The position numbers and the translations under genes were made by a program. From Clostridiaceae bacterium (lineage in GTDB: Bacteria; Bacillota; Clostridia; Saccharofermentanales; DTU023): a stretch of 37,693 nt of DNA. Below are positions 28,481 through 36,607 of this stretch, in pieces. The first letter of the stretch is position 1. Each line of letters begins with the position of its first letter. Where the stretch lies: the NCBI GenBank assembly GCA_012800435.1, contig JAAZJH010000046.1, positions 1 through 37,693 on the forward strand, read 5' to 3'. The notes below the pieces were generated by a model that was not told the origin of the DNA, made no database searches, and saw only the letters and a program-made list of their open reading frames with translations.

Positions 28481-29776
28481 TCAGATGCCCGAGACAGTAA
28501 CACCGTCAATAATGATCGCCTCCGGCGTTAATGATTTTTTGCGTCGGATCTGACGAGCTGTGAAAACCATGCGATCTTGAACATCGAAGATGTTTTCTGA
28601 AATGGCACCGCCTGTTACCCAAAATATTTGACCATTTTGGACAAGCTTTCCAAGGCGAAATTCACCGCCGAAATCTCCAGACATCGAATCCATATTGAAT
28701 GAAGAAAAAGCAATTAATTCGAGATAATTACCGGTGCGATAATCATCAATCGGACGATCGCCAGCTTCCACCTCAAATGGCTGAACCATGCCCGTATGTG
28801 CAATACCAAGATAATGACTATAGCGCGCGCTGCTTCGGATATTCTCTGCTACGCCATCTCTAAAAAGGACATAAGGCTTCAAACGACGCCCCTCTTCATC
28901 TACCGGCTTTGAATGAATCGAAAACGAAAGCTCTGGATTCATCGTCACAGTCAGCGATTGTTTCGCCTCCTCTACGATGAAACGTTCACCTTTCTTAACA
29001 CGGCTGATATTAGAATAGATCATCTGGTCTGTCGCTTGTGTAACATAAAATTCAAGTAATGATTCCACCGAATCGCCTGTCAAAATGATCCTAATACTCT
29101 CGATCTTTTCATTTCTTACGGCGAGGCTGCGCCCCTCTGTCTCCATAAGTTGCCTATCCACAATGGATTCAATCTGCTCGAGATCCATATTTGTAAGATC
29201 ATAGTCGTTAAAAATCTCGACCGGCTCTTTTCCCTTGTTGTCGTCCGTAACGAGCTCGAACATCCAGTGATTACGCGGATACGTGATATCACAGCCTTTA
29301 GACGTCACGATACGTTGTTCTGCCGTCGTGGCAAAAATTTCACATGAATTGATATTCGATCGATATGGATAAGACTTGAAGAGCACGTCGTAAAGCTCAT
29401 CATAACGTTCCTTCAAATCGGTGACATTATCGAACAGGGGAAGTCCAGGGATGCTGTCACCGACATCTTCGGGAAGGTCGTACCATTTATTTTTTACAAA
29501 ACCGGCCGCAAAGACAGCTTTTTCGATCTTAGAAGCAATCTCCTGCTCTGAATCAGACGCGGAAATGAGAATGTTCGCATCTCCCTTGTAGCGCGTCTCA
29601 TCCTCTTCAAAATCGACATAGATACACACATGATACTCCAGCGCATCTACAGCGCGGTTCATATCCAATTTATTTTGTATAAAAAAGAGTTCCTTTGAAC
29701 GGGATCGATCCTCTTTAATTGTCCAAGCCGATACCTTAGCGTTTCGTTCCAGTTGTTGTTGAATAACGTGCAACAT
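28481..29776 (-). CDS. tldE: TldE/PmbA-like subunit of a TldD-TldE metalloprotease
   Basis: The non-catalytic partner of TldD; in characterised systems the heterodimer degrades or matures unfolded peptides. The 431 residues lack the HExxxH zinc motif. They show the C-terminal TldE pattern around residues 350-410: a glycine- and acid-rich stretch with GDFGGEFRLG, then a TGGAISENIF block. The N-terminal half is divergent, so identification rests on the C-terminus and on position. Its ATG (29774-29776) shares one base with the TGA of tldD, which indicates coupled, near 1:1 synthesis. No terminator was seen after it, only the exporter promoter. Confidence 0.82.
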   Translation of the reverse strand: MLHVIQQQLERNAKVSAWTIKEDRSRSKELFFIQNKLDMNRAVDALEYHVCIYVDFEEDETRYKGDANILISASDSEQEIASKIEKAVFAAGFVKNKWYDLPEDVGDSIPGLPLFDNVTDLKERYDELYDVLFKSYPYRSNINSCEIFATTAEQRIVTSKGCDITYPRNHWMFELVTDDNKGKEPVEIFNDYDLTNMDLEQIESIVDRQLMETEGRSLAVRNEKIESIRIILTGDSVESLLEFYVTQATDQMIYSNISRVKKGERFIVEEAKQSLTVTMNPELSFSIHSKPVDEEGRRLKPYVLFRDGVAENIRSSARYSHYLGIAHTGMVQPFEVEAGDRPIDDYRTGNYLELIAFSSFNMDSMSGDFGGEFRLGKLVQNGQIFWVTGGAISENIFDVQDRMVFTARQIRRKKSLTPEAIIIDGVTVSGI

Positions 29777-31197
29777 CAGTTCAATATCCCCTTAGCCTTG
29801 ATGTGTGAACCTCCGGTAGAAACTTTCACCCATTCTTTCCATCCTTTACCGCAGTAGCCGGCTCCACTGAGTTTAAGATCAGGAGATGACGCCGTGATCG
29901 ACGCCAGAAGATCCGGTACGTAACCGGTAAGATAAACTGGGCTGACAATGCGGCCGGTCAAACGACCGTCGACAATCTCTCGACCCTTTGTCGCAACACA
30001 CTGAATGCCCCAATTCTTCGGATCCTCCATCCCGGACGTAGCTCCTTCAAGAATGTAGCCATGGTCTATGCCTCGGATCATCTCATCAAGAGAGTTATCG
30101 CCCGGTGCGAAAAACGTATTTGTCATTCTCGTGTACGCTTTGCGTTTCCAGGAATCGCGTCTGCCGTTCCCCGTCGGTTTAATATCTAGAAGAAGTGCCG
30201 AGAGTTCGTCACACATGCCTTGGACAAAAATACCGCTGTCGATGATTACTGTATCACAGGCCAAATTGCCCTCATCATCAAAAGCATAACTGGCGACTTC
30301 ATCGCATGACGCTGCTCCGTCGTGCATTGTCACAGCATCGGAAGCGATACGCTTGTTGAAGTATTCCGCGCCTTTCGCGCGCTGTTTTACGAACATGTCC
30401 ATCTCCGCGCCATGACCGAATGCTTCATGCGCGATCAGACCGGTGAAATCGGGCGTGCAAATAATATCGTAAGTGCCCGGATCGATCTTTTCACTTTTAA
30501 GAAGTTCTTCGGCACGCCGCGCTGCTTCTTCAGCGATCGGTTCAATGCCTTTGAGCCATTCGGCGCCACCCGTTCCGGATTTTGTAAGATAATCCGTCTT
30601 GACACTTTGGCCATCTGAAGCCGCAGCCATTGCCGTCACGTTCGCGTACGCATAGCTTTGATAAAGATCTCGATTCGGCGACAGAAACATTTTGTTAACC
30701 TGAGTTACCTCAATGGCCGCCATGACCTGCACCACCTGCGCGTATTTTTCTTTCACACGATCGTGCACATCGGTCAGTTCTGCCAAAATCGCCTCCGGAT
30801 CTTCTTCGCCGGGAAGGATTTCGGCCTCACCTATATGAACCAACGTTTTTGATTCATCCGCAGGCGCTCGATCATAGACGACTGCCGGATGAGTTTTTAA
30901 AAAACGTGCGCGATCCTCACCGGCAATCTCTCTCATGCGTCTACACACATGATCTGAGTCAACAACATTAAAAGAATACTCACTAAAGCCTGTATCCTGC
31001 ATCACGCGAAGTACAAACCCGCGTTCTGTCGCCGGCGAAGGGCGAACGTGTATGCCGCTTGTCATCACGCTGTACGATGTTCCGAATACATCTGTTCCAA
31101 GAATCGAAACAAATCGGAATTCATTTTTCAACGCATCAATTATGGCCTTAAGCGTCTCCTTCTGACGCATCAAAAAAGCCGATGTTTTCAATTGCAT
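29776..31197 (-). CDS. tldD: TldD family metalloprotease (catalytic subunit)
   Basis: The catalytic subunit of the TldD-TldE protease. The 473-residue length fits the family. HEAFGH (257-262) supplies two zinc histidines in the HExxxH arrangement, followed by AEMD. The third metal ligand is expected in the C-terminal part, where GYCGKG near residue 450 carries a family cysteine. The ATG at 31197 has AAGGAGG 7 nt upstream and a TATAAT at 31226-31231. In other bacteria TldDE processes peptide precursors such as microcin B17 and degrades an antitoxin. No precursor gene is recognisable here. Confidence 0.9.
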   Translation of the reverse strand: MQLKTSAFLMRQKETLKAIIDALKNEFRFVSILGTDVFGTSYSVMTSGIHVRPSPATERGFVLRVMQDTGFSEYSFNVVDSDHVCRRMREIAGEDRARFLKTHPAVVYDRAPADESKTLVHIGEAEILPGEEDPEAILAELTDVHDRVKEKYAQVVQVMAAIEVTQVNKMFLSPNRDLYQSYAYANVTAMAAASDGQSVKTDYLTKSGTGGAEWLKGIEPIAEEAARRAEELLKSEKIDPGTYDIICTPDFTGLIAHEAFGHGAEMDMFVKQRAKGAEYFNKRIASDAVTMHDGAASCDEVASYAFDDEGNLACDTVIIDSGIFVQGMCDELSALLLDIKPTGNGRRDSWKRKAYTRMTNTFFAPGDNSLDEMIRGIDHGYILEGATSGMEDPKNWGIQCVATKGREIVDGRLTGRIVSPVYLTGYVPDLLASITASSPDLKLSGAGYCGKGWKEWVKVSTGGSHIKAKGILN

Positions 31198-31225
31198 GGG
31201 GCAACCTCCTTCAGTAACGGAATTT

Positions 31226-31231
31226 ATTATA
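31226..31231 (-). promoter_or_regulatory. Candidate -10 box of the tldD promoter
   Basis: A perfect TATAAT on the minus strand lies 28 nt upstream of the tldD ATG, predicting a leader of about 22 nt that holds the AAGGAGG site. No good -35 box is found 16-18 nt upstream. It diverges from the nucleotidase promoter about 100 nt away. Confidence 0.5.
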
Positions 31232-31324
31232 ACGTAAACACACTAGAAGACGAATAACTAACACGATGTTGACGCGATTCTTACATAGTCTCCGCTTGAT
31301 TTGCTATATATTAAATGTAGGCTA

Positions 31325-31333
31325 TGGTATAAT
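31325..31333 (+). promoter_or_regulatory. Extended -10 promoter of the 5'-nucleotidase gene
   Basis: TGG followed directly by TATAAT (31328-31333) forms an extended -10 element, which can work without a -35 box, and no good -35 is present. Transcription would start near 31340, about 57 nt before the ATG at 31397. Confidence 0.6.
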
Positions 31334-31349
31334 AATATTAACTAAATGT

Positions 31350-31373
31350 TCGCAGTTTTTGCGACTCTTTTTT
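31350..31373 (+). other. Short hairpin with T tract in the nucleotidase leader
   Basis: TCGCA (31350-31354) pairs with TGCGA (31360-31364) around GTTTT, followed by CTC and six T (31368-31373). It resembles a small intrinsic terminator, but the 5-bp stem begins only about 10 nt after the predicted transcription start. It could be an attenuator, a stabilising 5' structure, or coincidence. Confidence 0.3.
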
Positions 31374-31396
31374 GTGCTTATTGTTAGGAGGGTGCA

Positions 31397-33289
31397 ATGA
31401 AACGAATTAAGAAAACCATGCCGTTCCTTTTGGTTGTCGTCATGATTATCTCCATGTCATTGACCGCATTCGCTGCCGACGAGGTCACTTTAGCTGACAT
31501 CGGCGCGGGGAAAAGCGATATTGTGGTGTTCTATACGAACGATGTCCATGGCGGTGTCAGCAATCGCAACATGATCAACGGCACTGGACCAAACTGTCTT
31601 GGCTATGCCGGTGTTGCCGGTATTATGGGCGAGGCTAAAGATCAGGCGGGCGCTGTATTGCTCGTCGACGTAGGCGACTCAATACAGGGTTCTGCCATCG
31701 ATACTGATACAAAAGGGCTGAATTCTATTAAATTGATGGAGGAGCTGGGCTACGATATTTGCGTACCGGGGAACCATGAATTTGACTTCGGACTAGACTC
31801 TTTCCTTGATATGATCGAAGCCAGCAGCTTAAACTACATCTGCTGCAACTTCACCGATCTCGACGGCAACCTCGTCATGCCCAAAGCATACGATGTTCTG
31901 TCATTCACTATCGAAGGCAAAGATGTGAAGATCGGTTTTGTCGGTGTAGACACCCCCGAAAGCATTGCGAAAGGCACGCCCAAGTACTTCCAAGATGATG
32001 ACGGCGATTTCATCTACACCTTTAAAGAAGACCCTGCTGATCTCTATCAGACTGTTCAGGACAGCATTGACGCTTGTAGAGATGACGGAGCCAATTATGT
32101 CGTAATATTAGGTCACCTCGGTGACACAGGCGTTGAAAACGGCTGGTCTTCAAGAGATGTCATCGCGAACACTGTGGGTGCCGGTGTTTTTATTGACGGT
32201 CACGCACACAGCATTATCCCCGGCGAAATAGTCAAGAACAAAATTGGTGAAGATGTTCTCCTGACCTCTTCAGGTACAAAGCTCGATTATTTAGGCGTTC
32301 TCAAACTTTCAATTGCAGACGACGGCGCCATCAGCGCAAGTTCTAATCTCATCAACACGGTTACGGACGAACAAAAAGCTTCCGATTCGTATAAGAACAT
32401 GGATGAAAAAGTAAAAGAAGTCGAATCAGCGTACGACTATCTTGAAACCGTCTATGGCAACTCACCATTCCCGCTGTGCATTTACAACAGCGAGACCGGC
32501 GACCGTATGGTTCGCAAACAAGACACCAATATGGGCGACTTCTTAACGGACGGATACCTCTGGTATGCCAACAACGATCCCAATCTTGAGGGTTTCCAGA
32601 AAGCTGACGTGGCTTTCCTCAATGGCGGATCTATCCGCGCGAATATTGCGGCTGGCGACATTCAGTACGGCCATATCCTCGCGGTCATGCCTTGGGCCAC
32701 CCGTGTGACTCAGATCAAAACAACAGGCCAACACATCTTAGAAGCGCTTGAAATGGGTGCGCGCCTACTCCCCGATGATGAATGCGGCGGCTTCATTGTC
32801 GCGAGCGGACTCACGTACAAAATCGATCCTACAAAACCGTCCAAAGTTGTGACCGATGACAAAGGCATGTTCATCGAAGTAGACGGTACTTTTGCCGGAG
32901 GCGATTTCCGAGTCTATGATGTAAAAGTCGGCGACAAAGATATCGATCCTGATGCGACGTATATCCTCGTCATCAATGCCTATTATTCTGAAAACATGGG
33001 CGACGGTATGACGATGTTTAAGGATGATGAACGGATCATCTCAAGCGACGACAACGTCATCGATGTCGATGTAATTTGCTCGTATCTCGAGGAAGGACTC
33101 GGAGGCAAAGTACCCGATAAATACTCCAATGAAAACGGTGACGGACGCATCGTGATTGAGCCTCAAGAAGGATTCCCCGCAACGGGAGAGACGTCTAACT
33201 ACATCTGGATGGGCGCAACGCTGCTCCTAATCAGCGCTACGTTGTCTGTAGCATACATCATCGAGCGCAAGAAAGACGTCCGGTGCTAA
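31397..33289 (+). CDS. Secreted 5'-nucleotidase/2',3'-cyclic phosphodiesterase with sortase-type tail
   Basis: An extracellular metallophosphoesterase that would release nucleosides and phosphate from nucleotides. The signal peptide is residues 1-26, with a KRIKK start, a hydrophobic core and AFA before the cleavage site. Metal motifs are TNDVH (47-51), VGDS (92-95), GNHE (125-128), GH (239-240) and GHAH (268-271). The C-terminal substrate domain (about 340-560) contains NGGSIRA. The end is a wall-sorting signal: FPATGE (593-598), a hydrophobic stretch and an ERKKDVR charged tail. FPATG deviates from the usual LPxTG. No sortase gene is in the window. AGGAGG lies 5 nt before the ATG. A strong terminator follows, so it is probably a single-gene transcript. 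Confidence 0.92.
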   Translation: MKRIKKTMPFLLVVVMIISMSLTAFAADEVTLADIGAGKSDIVVFYTNDVHGGVSNRNMINGTGPNCLGYAGVAGIMGEAKDQAGAVLLVDVGDSIQGSAIDTDTKGLNSIKLMEELGYDICVPGNHEFDFGLDSFLDMIEASSLNYICCNFTDLDGNLVMPKAYDVLSFTIEGKDVKIGFVGVDTPESIAKGTPKYFQDDDGDFIYTFKEDPADLYQTVQDSIDACRDDGANYVVILGHLGDTGVENGWSSRDVIANTVGAGVFIDGHAHSIIPGEIVKNKIGEDVLLTSSGTKLDYLGVLKLSIADDGAISASSNLINTVTDEQKASDSYKNMDEKVKEVESAYDYLETVYGNSPFPLCIYNSETGDRMVRKQDTNMGDFLTDGYLWYANNDPNLEGFQKADVAFLNGGSIRANIAAGDIQYGHILAVMPWATRVTQIKTTGQHILEALEMGARLLPDDECGGFIVASGLTYKIDPTKPSKVVTDDKGMFIEVDGTFAGGDFRVYDVKVGDKDIDPDATYILVINAYYSENMGDGMTMFKDDERIISSDDNVIDVDVICSYLEEGLGGKVPDKYSNENGDGRIVIEPQEGFPATGETSNYIWMGATLLLISATLSVAYIIERKKDVRC

Positions 33290-33367
33290 TCCAGACCAAG
33301 TACGTTGATCTTCTGTCGCTGAAATAAGCACAGAAAACTTTCGTACAGAAATTAACAATCAACTCAC

Positions 33368-33408
33368 AAACAAAAAGGGTGTCTTCCCGAAGATCACCCT
33401 TTTTGTTT
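33368..33408. terminator. Strong bidirectional terminator between convergent genes
   Basis: The 14-nt arm AAACAAAAAGGGTG (33368-33381) pairs perfectly with CACCCTTTTTGTTT (33395-33408), and TCTTC/GAAGA pair inside, leaving a two-base loop. Each strand has five T after its GC-rich core. It closes the 5'-nucleotidase message on the plus strand and the amino-acid oxidation operon on the minus strand. Confidence 0.9.
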
Positions 33409-33430
33409 ACAAACCGTTATTTTACTTCAA

Positions 33431-34585
33431 TCAAACAACAGAGCTTTCAAAAACCAACTCACCGCGTTTGAAGCGCCCTACATCAAGATTAGAAACATCG
33501 ATCGTCAAGGGCTCACCAAGAATCATATCTGTAATCAACTGGCCGGTTGCCGGAGCCAGCATGAACCCATGTCCGGAAAAGCCACATGCGAGATACATGC
33601 CTTCAACTTCCGGAACAGGCCCGTAGATCGGCTGTGCGTCTCCTGTCATACAGTAATGGCCCGACCATTGTCGGATGATATTTACTTGAGACAGCGCCGG
33701 CAGCAGCCTTGAGCAGGTTTTTGTCATCTCTTCAACAAATCGCCAACCTGAACTTATACGGAAGTCACGAGGCTCTGTATCATCGCTCCGACCCATCAGA
33801 ATCGATCCGTGAGGTACTTGTTGAATGTAAATGTTGAAATCAAAACCCATCACCATAGGGCCAAATACCGGTTCCATCGGCTCTGTCACGAGTATTTGAT
33901 GCCGTTGTACATAGATAGGAATATTGACGCCTGCCATGGCGCCAATCTCTTTCGACCAGCCTCCGGCGGCAACGACAACGGTATTCGTGCTGATGCGCCC
34001 TCGCGATGTCTCCACTGCCCGTATGCGCCCGAGGCTCACATCTATCCCCGTCACTTCAGTATGTTTGAATATTTTGACACCCAATCTCTCCGCTGACTGA
34101 GCAAATGCCTCTGTTGTGTGAAAGGGATTGAGGTGACCGTCTTCAGGGCAAAAGGTCGCCGCGACGAACTGTGACGTGTCAATGATTGGCACGATCTTAT
34201 GCGCCTCCTGTGGCGATAGATAGACCGAAGAAATACCGAGACGATTCTGAAGCTCGACGTTCTTTTTGAACTGTGCCGCTTCCCTCACATTGGCTGCCAC
34301 AATCAGATACCCGTTCTGTTTGAACTCAATATCCCGCTCATACTCCAACGTTTCATTGGCATTTTCAAAAAAACGTACCGAATACTGTGCCAAATGACAG
34401 TTCATTTCAGCACCCCATTGCATGCGAATGCCCGCACCGCAACGTCCTGTCGAACCGTTTGAAAGGGTATCTTTCTCCACTAGAACGATATCTTTCACAC
34501 CACGATGCGCCAGATTCCATGCGATCGCACAACCGGAGATGCCTCCGCCTACGATCACCACTGAAGCCGTTTTAGGAAGGTTCAC
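33431..34585 (-). CDS. FAD-dependent amino-acid dehydrogenase (DAO family), proline dehydrogenase beta-like
   Basis: The probable substrate-oxidising subunit of the complex. The 384-residue protein has the N-terminal FAD-binding motif VIVGGGISGCA (10-20), a conserved GSTGRCGAGIR stretch (44-54), and the C-terminal GFSGHGF region typical of glycine/sarcosine oxidase-like DAO enzymes and the beta subunit of dye-linked proline dehydrogenase or HcnC. Start is a GTG sharing the four bases GTGA with the stop of the ferredoxin gene, with AGGAGG 9 nt upstream. With a pyrroline-5-carboxylate dehydrogenase in the same operon, L-proline (or D-proline/hydroxyproline) is the likeliest substrate; this is inference from context. 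It ends 23 nt before the bidirectional terminator. Confidence 0.85.
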   Translation of the reverse strand: MNLPKTASVVIVGGGISGCAIAWNLAHRGVKDIVLVEKDTLSNGSTGRCGAGIRMQWGAEMNCHLAQYSVRFFENANETLEYERDIEFKQNGYLIVAANVREAAQFKKNVELQNRLGISSVYLSPQEAHKIVPIIDTSQFVAATFCPEDGHLNPFHTTEAFAQSAERLGVKIFKHTEVTGIDVSLGRIRAVETSRGRISTNTVVVAAGGWSKEIGAMAGVNIPIYVQRHQILVTEPMEPVFGPMVMGFDFNIYIQQVPHGSILMGRSDDTEPRDFRISSGWRFVEEMTKTCSRLLPALSQVNIIRQWSGHYCMTGDAQPIYGPVPEVEGMYLACGFSGHGFMLAPATGQLITDMILGEPLTIDVSNLDVGRFKRGELVFESSVV

Positions 34586-35406
34586 TTTTCGTCACCTCCT
34601 GTGAAAAAAGAAATCGGTTGCGCGATGACCGGCGGACGATGCATCGAAGGAAGAATCGAGTCTCGCGGTTGTCCTGTCATACGTGCGATTTCGTCGGCGA
34701 TGAGCGGTCCGCACGTCCTCGCCTGACAGGGTCCCATCCCGGCGCGGCTGATGCGTTTGATCTCATCCACCGTGGTATAACCTTCCGCAATCAGTTCGCA
34801 AATCTCACGACGCGTAATTCCCTCGCAACGGCAAATCATTGCTTCATCATCGACACCTTCAGAGTTGATGAACTTATCCGTATTTATCTCAGCACCATCC
34901 TTAGACACCAATTGATCTGTGTCTTTCTTACTGCAAAAAAAACGAACGTCATGAACTTGTTCAATCGGAACGCTTAAAGTCACAAGCGGCGTTCCAGACG
35001 TTTTCCCTGCAGAAACGCGAATAACGGTACCTTCTCCTACCACATATCCAGCTCGGTTCATCGTAGAAACGATCTCTCCTTTTTGAGGCAAAGAGCAAAA
35101 CTCATACGGCAATGTGACCGATCCAGTTCCATCCCCTCGACTCTCATCAATAATAAATATCGCAAGTCCGGGACATACGCGTGCGCATGCCCCACATCCG
35201 GTGCATTTCTCAAAATCCAATACCGGAATATCGTGGATGGAATCCATCGGCAAAATCGCATGGAAAGGGCACGATGTGCTACACGGATTGCAAGGAATCT
35301 TCTGGAAACATTCGATCACCGGGTATGGTCTCAATGCACGTCGCGACGGCGACGGGAGGCAACGCTGAATAAGATTGTTATCTGCGACACCTGTTGTAGT
35401 CAACAT
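34582..35406 (-). CDS. Ferredoxin fused to a BFD-like [2Fe-2S] domain
   Basis: An electron-transfer subunit of 274 residues. Residues 33-80 hold two cysteine groups of ferredoxin type: C39-x2-C42-x3-C46-P, and C68-x2-C71-x2-C74-x3-C78-P for a [4Fe-4S] cluster. A middle domain follows (about 95-185). The C-terminus (about 190-240) carries a BFD-like [2Fe-2S] module with Cys192, Cys194, Cys227 and Cys232. It would link the flavin subunits. The ATG at 35406 has AAAGGAG 7 nt upstream. That start region is almost duplicated 101 nt upstream, where a 35-codon frame begins and then overlaps this start. In HcnB-type complexes the BFD module sits on the NAD/FAD subunit instead. Confidence 0.85.
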   Translation of the reverse strand: MLTTTGVADNNLIQRCLPSPSRRALRPYPVIECFQKIPCNPCSTSCPFHAILPMDSIHDIPVLDFEKCTGCGACARVCPGLAIFIIDESRGDGTGSVTLPYEFCSLPQKGEIVSTMNRAGYVVGEGTVIRVSAGKTSGTPLVTLSVPIEQVHDVRFFCSKKDTDQLVSKDGAEINTDKFINSEGVDDEAMICRCEGITRREICELIAEGYTTVDEIKRISRAGMGPCQARTCGPLIADEIARMTGQPRDSILPSMHRPPVIAQPISFFTGGDEK

Positions 35407-35507
35407 GATAAAGCTCCTTTCATGCGGTGCTCATCTTTATATATCTTGTTATAATCGGAACTTCGGAGAATCCTGAAATTATCGTAAACGTCAGTTGCGT
35501 TCAACAT
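35400..35507 (-). CDS. Possible 35-residue micro-ORF upstream of the ferredoxin subunit
   Basis: An ATG at 35507 with AAGGA about 8 nt upstream opens 35 codons whose TGA (35400-35402) lies inside the second to third codons of the ferredoxin gene, overlapping it by 7 nt. It starts MLNATDV, close to the ferredoxin start MLTTTGV, because the surrounding nucleotides are duplicated. The product is charged and mixed in composition, with no domain I recognise. It may be a leader peptide that couples translation across a 115-nt gap, a relic of a duplication, or not translated at all. Confidence 0.3.
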   Translation of the reverse strand: MLNATDVYDNFRILRSSDYNKIYKDEHRMKGALSC

Positions 35508-35521
35508 GATTAAGTTCCTTT

Positions 35522-36607
35522 TCATACAATGCCTGCCTTTGCAAGACCGGAACGGACCTTCTCACCGCTCGGACCGGCGCGCAATTCGTCGAGTTGTTGT
35601 CGAAGATCGGCGCGTTCGTCGTCAATTGTCGGCGTACTTAAACCTAGCGATGCCGCCGCCTCAAGTCCTGCAAGTCGACCCTCAACCATCGCCGCGCTTG
35701 CTTCTTCGATACCGGCGACGTCGCCGGCAACGTAAATATCCGGCACAGAAGTTTCAAGTCTCTCATTGCGAAGAGGAACGTATCCGCCCAACTGCGGAAC
35801 ATAACGCATTTTGCACTCTGCCTGCCACAATAACTCTGCAAGCGGCGAAAGCCCCACAGAAATACAGATTACATCGCAGGACAAGGATTTTGAGCTTCCC
35901 GGTATCGGCTGCCAACAGTTATCGATTTGGGCGATCACTGCAGATTTCACTCCATCGATACCATCTGCTCTCAGCAGTGTGTGTGACGTTAGAATCGGCA
36001 CACCTGCGCGTCGAATCTTGCTCGCATGCACTGCGTAACCACCGATTTTCGGAAGGCCTTCGACAACGGCAACAACTTCCACACCGGCCTGTAACAGTTG
36101 ATAGCTGACGATCAGCCCGATATTGCCCGCGCCGACCATCAGAACACGTCGTCCGGGGCGAACACCATATACATTCATCATCGTCTGCACAGCCCCTGCG
36201 CCGTATATGCCGGGAAGATCATTGTTAGGAAAAGCTAGAAATTTCTCCGACGCCCCCGTAGCCATGATGATGCGTGAAGGTTTAACTTTGCAGTATTTCC
36301 CGTCACGATCTACTGTGATAACACCGTCCTCAAAAAGACCGAGAACCGTCGCGTGTGTCCAGATCGTTACGCGCTCCCCAACGAGTTCTCGCGCCTTTGC
36401 GATCCGTAACGGAATATCTATGCCGCGAACAGACGCGTACTGCTTTTCCGATCCGAAAAATTTATGTGTTTGTTTTATCAGCTGACCGCCAAGGTGTGCG
36501 AAACGTTCGATAAGAAGAACCGACGCGCCGGCTTCAGCTGCTGCATTTGAGGCCATGAGACCGGCCGGTCCGCCGCCGATGACGACAACATCCGTTTCAT
36601 ACATCAT
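35522..36607 (-). CDS. FAD/NAD(P)-dependent oxidoreductase subunit (HcnB/proline dehydrogenase alpha-like)
   Basis: A 361-residue flavoprotein of the pyridine nucleotide-disulfide family, likely the electron-accepting subunit of the dehydrogenase complex. Two dinucleotide-binding motifs are visible: GGGPAG (11-16) for FAD and GAGNIG (159-164) for NAD(P). ATGASEKFLAFPNNDLPGIYG (from 116) and the C-terminal VAGDVAGIEEA region are typical of sarcosine oxidase alpha and HcnB relatives. The BFD-like cysteine domain that HcnB carries at its C-terminus is absent and occurs on the neighbouring ferredoxin. The open frame extends to 36742, but the paired ATG codons at 36607 and 36604 follow AAAGGAG by 6 nt and match the family start. 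It overlaps the [2Fe-2S] gene by 11 nt. Confidence 0.87.
   Translation of the reverse strand: MMYETDVVVIGGGPAGLMASNAAAEAGASVLLIERFAHLGGQLIKQTHKFFGSEKQYASVRGIDIPLRIAKARELVGERVTIWTHATVLGLFEDGVITVDRDGKYCKVKPSRIIMATGASEKFLAFPNNDLPGIYGAGAVQTMMNVYGVRPGRRVLMVGAGNIGLIVSYQLLQAGVEVVAVVEGLPKIGGYAVHASKIRRAGVPILTSHTLLRADGIDGVKSAVIAQIDNCWQPIPGSSKSLSCDVICISVGLSPLAELLWQAECKMRYVPQLGGYVPLRNERLETSVPDIYVAGDVAGIEEASAAMVEGRLAGLEAAASLGLSTPTIDDERADLRQQLDELRAGPSGEKVRSGLAKAGIV

Noticed and set aside
31266-31400. 44-residue plus-strand frame whose stop overlaps the 5'-nucleotidase start
   Set aside because: No ribosome binding site precedes its ATG and it spans the extended -10 promoter of the nucleotidase gene, so it would not be on that transcript.
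35506-36108. 200-codon plus-strand frame opposite the FAD/NAD subunit
   Set aside because: It is antisense to a clearly conserved flavoprotein, Arg/Pro-rich, and lacks any domain; similar long antisense frames occur opposite glgB (10716-11165) and mutS2 (12982-13374).
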